A stretch of 64,000 bases of DNA from Saccharum officinarum (taxonomy: Eukaryota; Streptophyta; Magnoliopsida; Poales; Poaceae). The DNA is taken from assembly GCA_020631735.1 (NCBI GenBank), contig CM036215.1:17758346-17822345 (forward strand). The letters are read 5' to 3'. The notes beneath the pieces were generated by a model. That model was not told where the DNA came from, made no database searches, and saw only the letters and a list, made by a program, of their open reading frames with translations. Shown here piece by piece: positions 22,795 to 36,000 of this stretch; position 1 is the stretch's first letter; each line of letters starts with the position of its first letter. The translations under genes and the position numbers were made by a program.

Positions 22795-25700
22795 TGTAAC
22801 ACCCCAGGTGTTTATCACCAATTAGGCAGTGGGTTTGATCTCAAACATGATAGATTAAGTGGAGATGAGCCTAATCTGAACTTGGAGTTGCACCACTGCT
22901 TTACATAGAGCCCCCTTTTCAAGATATATTCTTGGGTGGTGTTATTGCAATATCTTCAGGTGTCTCACCTTAGTACCTATCCATATTGATCCCTAGAAAA
23001 GTTTCATGAAGTTTGGAATCAAAAAGTCACATGAAATGATAAGTTCCGCTCCTATTGGAAATTGCCCCATTAAGTTAATGGAACTATAGACCATCAACCA
23101 AACCTTGACAATATGCCCAAATGACTTTAGATGAACTCTACAACAAAAGTCATGAAGGGTTCATGTTGAGCAAATGTCAAGAAATTGCCCCGATTGGCCT
23201 AAAACCCTAGTTTTGGCTTTATTAAGTTGATACTTTGACCAAAGTGAAAGTTTGACTTCTGTACCAGTTATGAGGTTTGACCTTAAACAAAAGTTGTAGT
23301 TCATCTTGTGTAGAACAAACTTTGTTCAATGGTCAAGAGCTAGTTTGGCCTCTAACCTAGTCAAATAGAGATCACAATGTAGAATCAGCTGCTGTTTTCA
23401 GCACTTAGAAAAATATTCTAAGTCCTTGTTGTGACAGCAGCAAGTTGGTTACTTTGCGACATTTTATCTCCCAATTTCATATGGTAGCTCAATTAGGTTC
23501 CTTAATATGAGTTGTAGTACTTTTCATGATGGAAACAATGGATCAAGTGTCACTCAAAATGGAGCTTAGTTGGACCTTCTATAAGAGTTTTCAAAACAAC
23601 AAAAAGTTGTTTTATCACTTTTTGACCTTGACATGTTGACATGCCGCGTTCTCGAGATTTTGTTAAACAACTTCACATGGTCCCAATACAAAAGTTGGAG
23701 TGTATATGGTGTAGAAGAGCATGTAGAAGTATGGCCTCAATTTGACTTAGTGTGACCTTCAATTGTGGATGCTTGCTTGTCGCTGTCAAATCGCTGACAC
23801 TACCAAGTTGGGTACTAATTATCTGCTAATCCAGTAGCCTAATGGCCGAGCACCCTTAATCAAAGTTGTAGAGCTTTTGGAGGAGAGCAAACTTTGTTTT
23901 GGGCCTGTGATCCAGTTCGGCCCGTAGCTAGCCCCAAAATGGCGCCCAAGATGCCAACAACACTGCGTGCCACCTGTTCGACGAAGGGCCCTAGCAGGGA
24001 CACGCGGTCACCATGCCTCGCACCATGCTCCACGCGTCGAGGGCGCTCTGCCGGAGACAAGCCGTCATCTCACGCGGTGTGGACGCCCAGCTCCTACACT
24101 CCCTTCCCTCGGCCAACCGCGGCATCGCCTTCCCCGCCACATGCCGACCCCGATGCGCCCCTCCCCGGCCTCGTCTCACCGTCGTGGCGCGCCGCCACCG
24201 GTGCCGTGGCCGCCGCGGACGCCGGTGTGTGCGGCCAGGAGGCCATGAGCCATACCCAGCCGAGCTGAGCACCGAAACATCCTGACCACCACCCACCGCG
24301 CTCGATGCACCTCTTCCCCTGCCTCACCGTCGTTCTCAGCTCACAAATTTGAAGCCGCCATGGCCACAGCCGCCATTGCCGCCCATGCTCGAGCTTGAGG
24401 TGGTTATGCCACCTCGGTCCTCCGTTGTCCGAGCTGTGCTCCTCTGCGCGTGCGACCGCCCCACCGCCGGTTGGGTGGCCGGTGTTCGCCCTCCCGTGCT
24501 CGGCCGACGGAGGTAGAGGATGAAGACCGGCGCCCCTCCTCTCTGTCTCTCTCTCTGTGTGAGTGACTGATGAGCGGGCCCGGATGAACAGTGGGGCCCA
24601 CTTGTCGGTTTAAGTAGTGGCTGTTTTGGGTATGTATTCGGGTGTGCCTAGCGAATTATGTTAGGGTGGTTTTAGTTCTGATTTTGAATTTCAATTTCAT
24701 GTTAATCTTTGAAAATCTATATCTCATGATAGAAAAGTCCAAAAATAGCAAAAGTGGACTTTTTGAAAACCTTGAGAGAAGATCTATGCAGTGGAGTCAT
24801 AATATGTTAGGTGTTGTAGAATTTCTCTGATGTCTTTATTTAAGCCTTAAAAATGCTCCAAAAATGCTTACCAACTTGAGCAGAGCCATATCTAGAGTTT
24901 TAGAACTCCAAAAATGATGATTCTTGTTTTGTTAATTTTGTGATGACATGTACTTGCTAGGAAAAATATTAAACACCCTAGTTGTTCACTGTTTTCTTAG
25001 GGTTTTGATTTGACCTTGTTAAATAAGGAAAATTACATTTTATTACTTGTCATTTTATATCTTGAGTTGTGATGCTCCAAATGATGTGAAATTTTTATGG
25101 TAGGTTTGTCATGATATGGATGTACTGTGGTATAAATTTCATGGCCATTGCTTGCTGTATGCTCAAGTTATTGAGTTTACTTGTTTATGGCTTAATAAAT
25201 AGCTTATAAATAGTATATAAATGATAAAATAGAAAATGTTGTCCCATCACCTTATTATGATGTTGCTCTTTGATGTTGGTTCATTCTATGGCCATGTGTT
25301 CACAGAAAATATTGAGTTTTAGGTTTTACTTGCTCTCACATGATTTATTTCAATAGCAATTTGTCTTTTTCATAGAGGTTGATATACTTGTCCAAATGGC
25401 TTGAAATTTGGACAGTAGACTTTTGGTAGCATTTGTATGACACTGTAATTTTGGTAGAATTTATTGAGCATCTTTATGATGTGGTCATAATTCCACCTAA
25501 TTATCTAAATAAATTAAGAAAATGTATTAGAAGAATTTATTTAGTAATTGACACTATGTTTTCTGGTGTTCATTAGTCATGTATGAAATGTTGGTAAAGT
25601 TGGTTTTGTCTAATTATATGTTTGCAATGGAAGTTAATAATTATTTCTTGCAAATGAGGTTTCTGGACAGATCTGGGAACTTAGCAAAGTTCTTCATGAT

Positions 25701-27996
25701 AATGTGCTTTGTTGTGAAACTTATTTATACAAAAGTTGTAGATAATTTATGTATCTAGCTGCTGTTAAAATTTGGTGGCATTTGGCCATGTGGTTTAGGA
25801 GTTATAGCTGTTTAAAGTTGGGGTACAGAGTTGCTTGCTCTCTGTCTTGTTAGACTAGTTTCTGTATTTGTGTAAATTTGACATGTTAAACTTTGGAATC
25901 ATGCTGTGATGATTATAAATGAAATTTAGATAATTTCATAAGCTTTCCATAATGTCTTCTGTCAAGTCATTTGGATTTGTAGATCTCCAGTTATGATTGA
26001 ATTACTCAGCTGTTGGTCTGATGTCCAGAAGGTAGCAATTTCTAGTTCTAGTACTTTGATTAACTTTGTCATGCTTGGGTATTGAAATGTGACTCATATC
26101 TTTGATGATACTTGAGTGGTACCCTATAATCTTGTGAGACTTGTTTCTTGATTGATGTGCTTGCCCTCTTCTATGTTATGTCTTAATGAGGATTAAGTTA
26201 ATTAGCTCTAGGTGTTTATGTGAACTTTGGTATGCTTGCATGATTAGTTTGTTTATTGCACTTCTATGCATTCACACATGTGCATGGTTGCATCTCATTT
26301 AGGTACGCTAGATGCACCACGTGAAGGACGTGATGTGGAGCTAACCAGAAGATGGTGTTGGTGGACCTATCTCGGAGATGGAAAGATCGGACAAGTGCTA
26401 GAATGAGGGAATGCTTGCCAAGCGAGTTTCATCTGACAAACTTTGACTTGAGTCGGATCCCAGGCAAGCCCCGGAGCATTATAAGCCTCCTACCTTCAAA
26501 GCAATTAATTCTATATATGTTATAAGTATTGTTGCATTAAGTGGTAGGAGTTGGTTGAAAACCTTGCTGCATTATATCATTCCTTGTCCAGATATATGAA
26601 TCCTTGAATCCTACATAGACTAGGATCGAGTAGATGCTTAGCCCTGCTTTAAGCGGTAGAAGTCAGGTAATTTTCTGTCACCTGCGAGATATAGGGATAT
26701 TCACATATTGCACGGTTGGCTATATTTGCTATCGTGGAAAGGAACCATGTGTTAATAAAATGAAATGAGACCGGGCGGGATGATGATAGTGAAGCGACAA
26801 GGCATGGAGGTCTTGGGTGTGAATCTATCCCCGTCTGAGTCGTTTAAGGACCGATTCGCTGTACGTCCTTGAGTCATGTTGAACGCAGTCTAACACTTAG
26901 TTGGCCGGATAAGCCGTTCCGACCGCGAAGCCGAGTAATGTGATTCAGGCCGGGAATCGAATGGTAGGTTGCTTCTTGGAGGAGAGAAAAGATGTGCTTG
27001 GGGACATTGGCGTGAGACCAAGGGGGGGTTAGAGTCCCTATCACCTGGCAGAGTGTCGCCCTTGGGGTCGCGATATCATTCGGACCCGCGATTCCTGAAT
27101 CATATGAAAAGGTGGCCTGTGAGACCCTGGCAGGGGTCTGCACGGTGAGTGTTAGAAATACCCCTCCAGCTGGATAGGAATTCGATTCGAATCGCCGTCG
27201 CTCCCGGTTAGTGAGCACTTGACTTGAGCAGCGGCAACGTAGATTCCATTAAATTGAACGGATGGTTAATTGGATAACGATGGAAAGATTGCCTCAATTT
27301 ATACCTGCTATGGTTAATATTGTTTGCTCCTAATAAAGTGAGTGCTCTAGTACAGGTTCTAATATAGATGATAGGTTAATGATAATTAACTTGATGCTTA
27401 AGCCTTAATGATTGATCATCTATATTAAGCTTTTATGCAAAAAGTTGTCAAGCTAGCCCACTTCATATCAGCCTTGCATGATCCTTGGTGTCACCTTATT
27501 TCTGGTTTCTGACGGGTAAGTCTAGCTGAGTACCTTCTTGTACTCAGGGTTTTATTCCCCACTTGTTGCAGGTTGTGATGTATCGTGGCGACTGCAAGAG
27601 TTGGTTGGCTCCTGCCTTAGTGGCGGAGTGTGATCATGGGCATGATCCTTCTGAGCTACCTTATCTCTAATGCTTTTGTTGGAAGTCGTCCATGGTACTG
27701 GCATGTATTTGAAATAAGATTTAGGTTAGTTTTAAATTACTTTGCTTCCGCTGCTTTTGAACTTAAGTTGTAATAACTATGTTGAACTCCGATGTATATT
27801 GAATTACTTGTGAAATGGATATAACATGTGACTTGTTATGTTGAATCACTACGATCTTGGCTTGTATGTGGTTGGTTTGAAATCCCTCGTGATTTCATTG
27901 GACTACCGGAGTTATATGGGCTCAAGTGTGAGAATTTGATCACTTCGGTGATTGTTTTTATACTTGTGCTCTTATAATTTGGACGGTTCTGTTACA
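22795..27996 (+). mobile_element. 5' LTR of non-autonomous element (5202 bp)
   Basis: It begins TGTAACACCCCAGG and ends GACGGTTCTGTTACA. A GC-rich island (about 23890-24620) is followed by 1.7 kb of AT-rich, intron-like sequence and by a segment with GGCAAGCCCCGG (26463-26474) and the palindromes CCAGCTGG (27166-27173) and GATTCGAATC (27184-27193). Compared with the 3' LTR it lacks 192 bp within the GC-rich island, near 24454. Confidence 0.88.
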
Positions 27997-27998
27997 GC

Positions 27999-28010
27999 TG
28001 GTATCGGAGC
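27999..28010 (+). other. Primer binding site (initiator tRNA-Met type)
   Basis: TGGTATCGGAGC lies two bases after the 5' LTR. It matches the complement of the 3' end of plant initiator tRNA-Met except for one base, the usual primer of Tekay-type chromoviruses. Confidence 0.85.
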
Positions 28011-31000
28011 AAGATTCAACATTAAACTTGTCGTATGTGTATTTAAAACAAAGGTTTTGTTTTATAAATCAGTTTTATCAACTTATAGCTATATATAGGT
28101 TTGCCAAATCTAAATTTTAAACCTAAGTATGCCAGTGGTCAAATTCCTTATTGCCCATATAAGGATTATTAGGTGGCTTATATAAGTACTAACTTGGGGG
28201 TTTTTCAATTATGCATCTACGCCCAGGCCAAGGTATGTATGTGTGATGACTCTCCCACACTATGCTACCCGGTGTGTCAGATTGGAGGTAGCCTTCATAT
28301 ATGAAATAACCATATATGTTGCTAGTTTACTTTTATGCAACGTCACACCTACGCTCAGGTAAATGTGAGTTGTGAGAGCATGACCATACAAACCGCGGTC
28401 TAGGGGAGAGCTAGTTTTGGTTACTGGATTATTTACATGTTACACACATGTATATATGAAGGTACTTAATTGTGGGAGATTGATGATTCGGGTAGTTTTG
28501 GTACTACATGTACGTATACAGGGGTATATGTACATGGGAGTACTTAGAATTTTACTTTCCTGTTTTCATTGTGTGCTATATTGGGAAAATGTTGGGCTGC
28601 AATGAAACTTTTCTGCAGGTACGCTAACCACGAATGCGTAAGTCGAATGTAGCTGTCGACTAGCTATATATCGAGAGAGTGCGTGTTATGCCACCGACAA
28701 AGAACGTGATTGCCACCTTAGGTTGGCAATCTTGTGAGGACGAATAGGGCAACGCATGCATTATCTTGATTGTTGCTTTATGCATAGCTCTGCTCCTCTC
28801 ACCCTTATTCTATAGCAAGTAACATGTGATTGATGTGACACTATCTTCCGTGTGTGGAGTCAAACAAGAATGCCTTGTTCCATGTTGCTTGAATAGGAAA
28901 TGCTTGATAAAAGTGTGTGCTTAGCCTTGCAAGAAATAATTGTGGATTCTCATGAATGAATTGAATTAGTTGGTCTAAGGTAATAATAATTAGAGCTACT
29001 AGAATAACATGTTTGTGTGCTCTCTTGTTAAGTAGAACAAAGGCAAGTTTAGTTTTGCTTGTCGAATGTTGGCTGCTAGAATGTTTTCTGTTGTAGTGAT
29101 GCTTTTATGGTCATAATGGTGTTTTCTGTAGTTACGGAGAATACCAAAGTTGTAGCCAACTTACTTTTCTATCTTGTCCTAAAATTTTATGACCCTAGGT
29201 CTTATGGTTTGGGAGTTATAAGTTTTAGAAGTTTGTTGTCAGAATCTGCTCATGTTCAGAACAGATCTGAATGTTTGCTTTATTTGACCTATGTGCTTAT
29301 GGAATCATGTCTTGGAAATATTAGAGCAAGTATAGTACTTTTTCTAAGCTTTCCAAAATGCTAAAGATCACTACTTTTGATGGTATAAATCTCTAGTTAT
29401 GAGCTTGCAAAATAGAATGACAGAATCTGTCCAAATTGGGGCAGAGATGTCTTCTTTGTCTTTGTTTGGCCTTGTTGGCTATAAAATCATCTTAATATGA
29501 TAGTAAGAAAGTTATAAACAACTTAATAAGCTTTACATAAAGTTAAGGCTCGGCCTTGTTGGGTCCCTAGAACTCTAGTTATGCATTTTTGAAGTTCTTA
29601 TCAGTTTTCTGTCCATATTGGTACAGATCTGAAACATTAGCATTTTTGGTCATGTTAATCTATGAATTTGATTTTGGTATGAATAACTAAAGTGTAGCCA
29701 TCTTCCTAAGCTTCCTAGAAAGTCTAGGATCACCTTTGTGAGATGTCTACAACCTCAGTTATGGTAGAAACAAGTAACTACTGTGCTGCTGTCCAGATTC
29801 TGGGCACATGCTAAGTTGGCCTCTTTAACTAACGTTTGTTTGGACTAAACTTGTAGTTAGTTCATGCTTGAGATAAATGCTTATTTTGGGTGAGCCTTGT
29901 GCTTTATATTGGTTGCTTAAGCCCATTGTTTGAATTTTCTCAAATGATTGCTTGACTATGATGTTGTATGTATGCTTGTTATCTAGGTAGTGCCCTAGTT
30001 GTCACCTCGTTTGTCCTCGGTGAGCATACGAGGGCCACATAGCTTTATCCTGGAAAAATGTTCACGTACGTAAGTGTATGGTTGTTGTCTTCCATTAGGT
30101 TCTCTATCTTAGGAGCCTGAGCCTGTAGACTCGGTGGTTAGCCCTTGAATGTTTGTATCCATGCCTTTACTTGATCGAAAGCCCAAAGTTTAGTTCTCCT
30201 ATATGGTTGCATAAGCCGTGGGTGTTTTGCAACTATTTTTGGGAAGACCCTTGTCGTCTGACCAACCAAGTTAACTTTTATCAACGCTAGCCTTTGACCA
30301 TGGTTCGTACGTTGCCAGTTGTGGAGACCGTACCCAAATCCATGTTGGACCTTCCGGTTACCTCTCCCAAAGGTTAGCTAGTGTGACACCACGTCTCTCT
30401 GCTGTGGCCTCTAAATCGTATGCTTGCAATTTCATGCATCTACCTTATCAACTCAATCTATGACTACATATCGGTTTTCGCCTTGAAGTTTGCTTAATCC
30501 ATCCCCAACATTCCCAAGTCTCGGGATGTTTACCAGTTTTGATCTCATGTTGTTGTCCAACATGACCAAATCTCATGGTAATCTTTCATTTTTCCATCAC
30601 TTTGGTGAACGCTTGGCGTGCGTGGAATTAAGCAAAAATCTCATGCTTAGTCGCATTCGACAATTGAGCTATGTTCTCTTGTGCTATGTTTTGATCTTCG
30701 AATCACCTCCTAGTTAATTCCAAACCTTATGACTACCTTTGCTTGCTATCCTCCCTTGTATAATGCTTGTTTTTACCACCCAAATAGTGTCACTTGAAAT
30801 TTTACCTTGGTGGTGTGATCGGTAATGGTGTTATGAGTAGCGACTAACGGTGCCGCGACGAAACCGAGAGCCTCCTGTGGGCGGCCGACACAAGGTTGTG
30901 CTGCTCGGCACGCGCTGGTGTCGTGGTTTCTAGTCATGATCCATTGCGGAACAACATCAACGTGTTATTCTCATGTGAACTTTTCCTTGGTTATCTCTCC

Positions 31001-33048
31001 ATATTGTATCATAAGATCCATATCTTAGACCGAAAGTAGTGGAGTTTCCTTCTGAAGTTGCTAAGAGGATAACCCTTGAAGAACAGGTCACCGACATAAA
31101 CGTTAATGGACTGCAAGAGGTGGTAGACAAGTGACTCTAATTAGTTGTCCCAATATTGACGACCACCATTTAGTGAGAAAAATATCTCATCCCTATTGGA
31201 TAAAAAGGACACACAACATTTAATGTTGGACAAGTTATCTGTGGGATGAGGATCAATTGGCGCATTGTGCATATGACCGGAGCTATCCAAGTCTCAATCT
31301 TATGTGCATAATGACCATACAATCGAAATCAACCATCTCTGGTGTGACTCCGTATCTGCTGACTTCGATGGCAACCATCTGATTTGTATCAACCACAATT
31401 ATTGTGATCAAGAATGAAGATTTGGAACTTTTTAGTGTTGAGAGACAACTAATTAGTTACCAATAGGAAGGTTAATCTCTAGCTAGGTAACGATTCTTTG
31501 ATAGCTATGAAGGCTATGTCTTACAAAGCAATAACCAACAAGAAGTTAATCAACTAGCCACAACTTGAGTGATACTATGTCTTTCAGAGCCATGGAGATC
31601 AAGTAAATTCCATCTTGGACAATCACACAGATAGTGCAAGGTGTTCTATCAGCTAAAGTAAAGAATTAGAGAAAGTATGCCCTAGTTCTGATCTGTATCC
31701 TTATGCCCTTAGGTGCCACAAATGGTTTGTCCATAACTTGATTGGACGAAGTGTAGAGGAATATTCGAAAGCGGTTCCTTATCCTTGTAGGAATGATCTC
31801 TAGGCGGAGTATGCATTTTGCCTTGCAAAAAGTAACCCGCAAGTTCAAAGCTTGTGCATTGGATTAGTATGTAAATTAATGGTCGAGATCTACTGTTGGA
31901 TGGCCCTTCTGAGGTCTCACAGATACTAGTTTACACTCTTTCATTTGTTTTTGCTTTCTCGTATCCCCAATGTACGACCGCCTTGGTTTCTGCAAATCAA
32001 TTTATACCATCGCGAATCAAAAGCAATTTGAAATATGTCAAACAACATATTTCCCATCTTAGAGCTGCTGTTTGACCCTAAAAAGGAAGCCTCCAGGTGA
32101 AAGTTGGCCTGACAAAGTTGCTACACTGCAAGTCAATTCAACTTATAGTGCAACTAAGTCACAAAGGAAAATTTTACTCAACCGCTGGTGGTAGACTACT
32201 TCCCGTGGTTTAGTAAATATTACAACTTTTGTTGTCCTTAAGGCCTCACTACATTTTGCTTTGGTACTAAGTTTCCAATGATACCATACTTTAGTACCTT
32301 ATAAATGTTTTTACCCAAGAGTTGCATCTAATTCAACCCGGACAACTGTTGCCTTAGGATAAGAGAATCTTCTTTGGTAACATTTGGCAGAAATATGAAG
32401 TCAACAGAGTCAGCTACCATACTTACTAATCCCTCGACAGACTCAGATAATACAATGTTGTCATCAGAGAAAGAGAACTACACACATAGAACCTCAAGTA
32501 GTTTTCCATGAATTGGTGTCTAAATGAATGAACATTTACGACCAACATAGACCTTGTCTATTGGTTAGTCAGTATTCTATGGCCTCAGAGTATAATTGTC
32601 ATCTATGATCTCACCCTTTTGGAAGGTTGTACTCAAGCCATTTTGGTAGAGAGCTGCTTTTCAAAACCATGTGAACATAAAGCCATTTCAACGAGTATAC
32701 TTCTGAAATTTTTGTCTAGTGTCAAGTTCATATGGCCTATGTTATGCTCATGAGAGAGCCAGATACTTGTGAGTGGTTCACTCATGGACCAAATGATCTC
32801 CGTACACTGAGAATGCAGTACATGCTATCTTGGATTCCTCCCAAAGTAACAATGCTTTATGGAAGTCAATGAAGGAAATTCTTCAGACAAATTTTACCAT
32901 AAAAAGTCAGTGCCAGAAAGTGCCTTTGGCCAAATGGTTCACCGATGTTGAAGCTTTGTAGCTGAATGCTATAGCAAATGTTGGGAACTAGATAACGTGT
33001 CTCTCTTCCTTAAAAGATCTTCCATTCCGAATCTCGGGACGCGATTCT
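28011..33048 (+). other. Non-coding interior of the non-autonomous element
   Basis: No frame longer than about 85 codons is open and none shows gag, protease, reverse transcriptase or integrase motifs. Between about 29065 and 29830 it holds degenerate repeats of roughly 180 bp (see the separate entry). The remainder has no structure that I recognise. I cannot exclude very degraded pol-like residues. Confidence 0.7.
29065..29830. repeat. Degenerate repeats of about 180 bp
   Basis: A recurring phrase of the type CAGAATCTG...CAGATCTG appears at about 29237, 29419, 29601 and 29785. Each is separated by a segment ending in a variant of AACTCTAGTTATG. Spacing is about 180 bp. Copies are strongly diverged. 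Similar phrases appear in the AT-rich part of the LTRs (for example 25660-26030). Confidence 0.5.
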
Positions 33049-33064
33049 TTTAAGGGGGGAGGGC
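33049..33064 (+). other. Polypurine tract of the non-autonomous element
   Basis: TTTAAGGGGGGAGGG ends one base before the 3' LTR. The preceding bases GCGATTC and the tract itself closely match the corresponding region of element D, where GAGATTC precedes TTTTAAGGGGG. Confidence 0.85.
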
Positions 33065-36000
33065 TGTAACACCCCAGGTGTTTATCACCAATTAGGCAGT
33101 GGGTTTGATCTCAAACATGATAGATTAAGTGGAGATGAGCCTAATCTGAACTTGGAGTTGCACCACTGCTTTACATAGAGCCTCCTTTTCAAGATATATT
33201 CTTGGGTGGTGTTATTGCAATATCTTCAGGTGTCTCACCTTAGTACCTATCCATATTGATCCCTGGAAAAGTTTCATGAAGTTTGGAATCAAAAAGTCAC
33301 ATGAAATGATAAGTTCCGCTCCTATTGGAAATTGCCCCATTAAGTTAATGGAACTATAGACCATCAACCAAACCTTGCAAATATGCCCAAATGACTTTAG
33401 ATGAACTCTACAACAAAAGTCATGAAGGGTTCATGTTGAGAAAATATCAAGAAATTGCCCCGATTGGCCTAAAACCCTAGTTTTGGCTTTATTAAGTTGA
33501 TACTTTGACCAAAGTGAAAGTTTGACTTCTGTACCAGTTATGAGGTTTGACCTTAAACAAAAGTTGTAGCTAATCTTGTGTAGAACAAACTTTGTTTAAT
33601 GGTCAAGAGCTAGTTTGGCCTCTAACCTAGTCAAATAGAGATCACAATGTGGAATCAGCTGCTGTTTTCAGCACTTGAAAAATATTCTAAGTCCTTGTTG
33701 TGACAGCAGCAAGTTGGTTACTTTGCGACATTTTATCTCCCAATTTCATATGGTAGCTCAATTAGGTTCCTTAATATGAGTTGTATTACTTTTCATGATG
33801 GAAACAATGGATCAAGTGTCACTCAAAATGGAGCTTAGTTGGACCTTCTATAAGAGTTTCCAAAACAGCAAAAAGTTGTTTTATCACTTTTTGACCTTGA
33901 CATGTTGACATGCCGCGTTCTCGAGATTTTGTTAAACAACTTCACATGGTCCCAATACAAAAGTTGGAGTGTAGATGGTGTAGAAGAGCATGTAGAAGTA
34001 TGGCCTCAATTTGACTTAGTGTGACCTTCAATTGTGGATGGTTGCTTGTCGCTGTCAAATCGCTGACACTACCAAGTTGGGTACTAATTATCTGCTAATC
34101 TAGTAGCCTAATGGCCGAGCACCCTTAATCAAAGTTGTAGAGCTTTTGGAGGAGAGCAAACTTTGTTTTGGGCCTGTGATCCAGTTTGGCCCGTAGCTAG
34201 CCCCAAAATGGCGCCCAAGATGCCAACAGCACTGCGTGCCACCTGTTCGACGAAGGGCCCTAGCAGGGACACGCGGTCACCATGCCTCGCACCATGCTCC
34301 ACGCGTTGAGGGCGCTCTGCCGGAGACAAGCCGTCATCTCACGCGGTGCGGACGCCCAGCTCCTGCACTCCCTTCCCTCGGCCAAGCGCGGCATCGCCTT
34401 CCCCGCCACATGCCGACCCCGATGCGCCCCTCCCCGGCCTCGTCTCACCGTCGTGGCGCGCCGCCACCGGTGCCGTGGCCGCAGCGGACGCCGGTGTGTG
34501 CGACCAGGAGGCCATGAGCCATACCCAGCCGAGCTGAGCACCGAAACATCCTCACCACCACCCACCGCGCTCGATGCACCTCTTCCCCTGCCTCACCGTC
34601 GTTCTCAGCTCACAAATTTGAAGCCGCCATGGCCACAGCCGCCATTGCCGCCCATGCTCGAGCTCGAGGTGGTTATGCCGCCTCGGTCCTCCGTTGTCCG
34701 AGCTGCGCTCCTCTGCGCGTGCGCGCTCCTAGACGAGCCACCGCGCAACTCCCCTGGCCAAGACCGCCGCCGAGGCACGGCCGGCCGCGGTGGCGCTGCT
34801 GCCACCGCGCAGGCGCTCGTGGCCCCGCCTCCTCCGAGCCGGTCAAGCGAGACTGTGTGCACCGGTGGGTGTGCATGGGCCCCCGGGTGCCGCACGGACC
34901 CCCTCGCCTCCGGTGACCGCCCCACCGCCGGTTGGGTGGCCGGTGTTCGCCCTCCCGTGCTCGGCCGACGGAGGTAGAGGATGAAGACCGGCGCCCCTCC
35001 TCTCTGTCTCTCTCTCTCTGTGTGAGTGACTGATGAGCGGGCCTGGATGAACAGTGGGCCCACTTGTCGGTTTAAGTAGTGGCTGTTTTGGGTATGTATT
35101 CGGGTGTGCCTAGCGAATTATGTTAGGGTGGTTTTAATTCTGATTTTGAATTTCAATTTCATGTTAATCTTTGAAAATCTATATCTCATGATAGAAAAGT
35201 CCAAAAATAGCAAAAGTGGACTTTTTGGAAACCTTGAGAGAAGATCTATGCAGTGGAGTCATAATATGTTAGGTGTTGTAGAATTTCTCTGATGTCTTTA
35301 TTTAAGCCTTAAAAATGCTCCAAAAATGCTTACCAACTTGAGCAGAGCCATATCTAGAGTTTTAGAACTCCAAAAATGATGATTCTTGTTTTGTTAATTT
35401 TGTGATGACATGTACTTGCTAGGAAAAATATTAAACACCCTAGTTGTTCACTGTTTTCTTAGGGTTTTGATTTGACCTTGTTAAATAAGGAAAATTACAT
35501 TTTATTACTTGTCATTTTATATCTTGAGTTGTGATGCTCCAAATGATGTGAAATTTTTATGGTAGGTTTGTCATGATATGGATGTACTGTGGTATAAATT
35601 TCATGGCCATTGCTTGCTGTATGCTCAAGTTATTGAGTTTACTTGTTTATGGCTTAATAAATAGCTTATAAATAGTATATAAATGATAAAATAGAAAATG
35701 TTGTCCCATCACCTTATTATGATGTTGCTCTTTGATGTTGGTTCATTCTATGGCCATGTGTTCACAGAAAATATTGAGTTTTAGGTTTTACTTGCTCTCA
35801 CATGATTTATTTCAATAGCAATTTGTCTTTTTCATAGAGGTTGATATACTTGTCCAAATGGCTTGAAATTTGGACAGTAGACTTTTGTAGCATTTGTATG
35901 ACACTGTAATTTTGGTAGAATTTATTGAGCATCTTTATGATGTGGTCATAATTCCACCTAATTATCTAAATAAATTAAGAAAATGTATTAGAAGAATTTA

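Noticed and set aside
34282..34977. 231-codon open frame in the 3' LTR GC island of the non-autonomous element
   Set aside because: It is not kept in the 5' LTR copy (a stop appears at the equivalent of the SPPPT segment, plus the 192-bp difference), is low in complexity, and overlaps open frames on the other strand; open length is explained by GC content.
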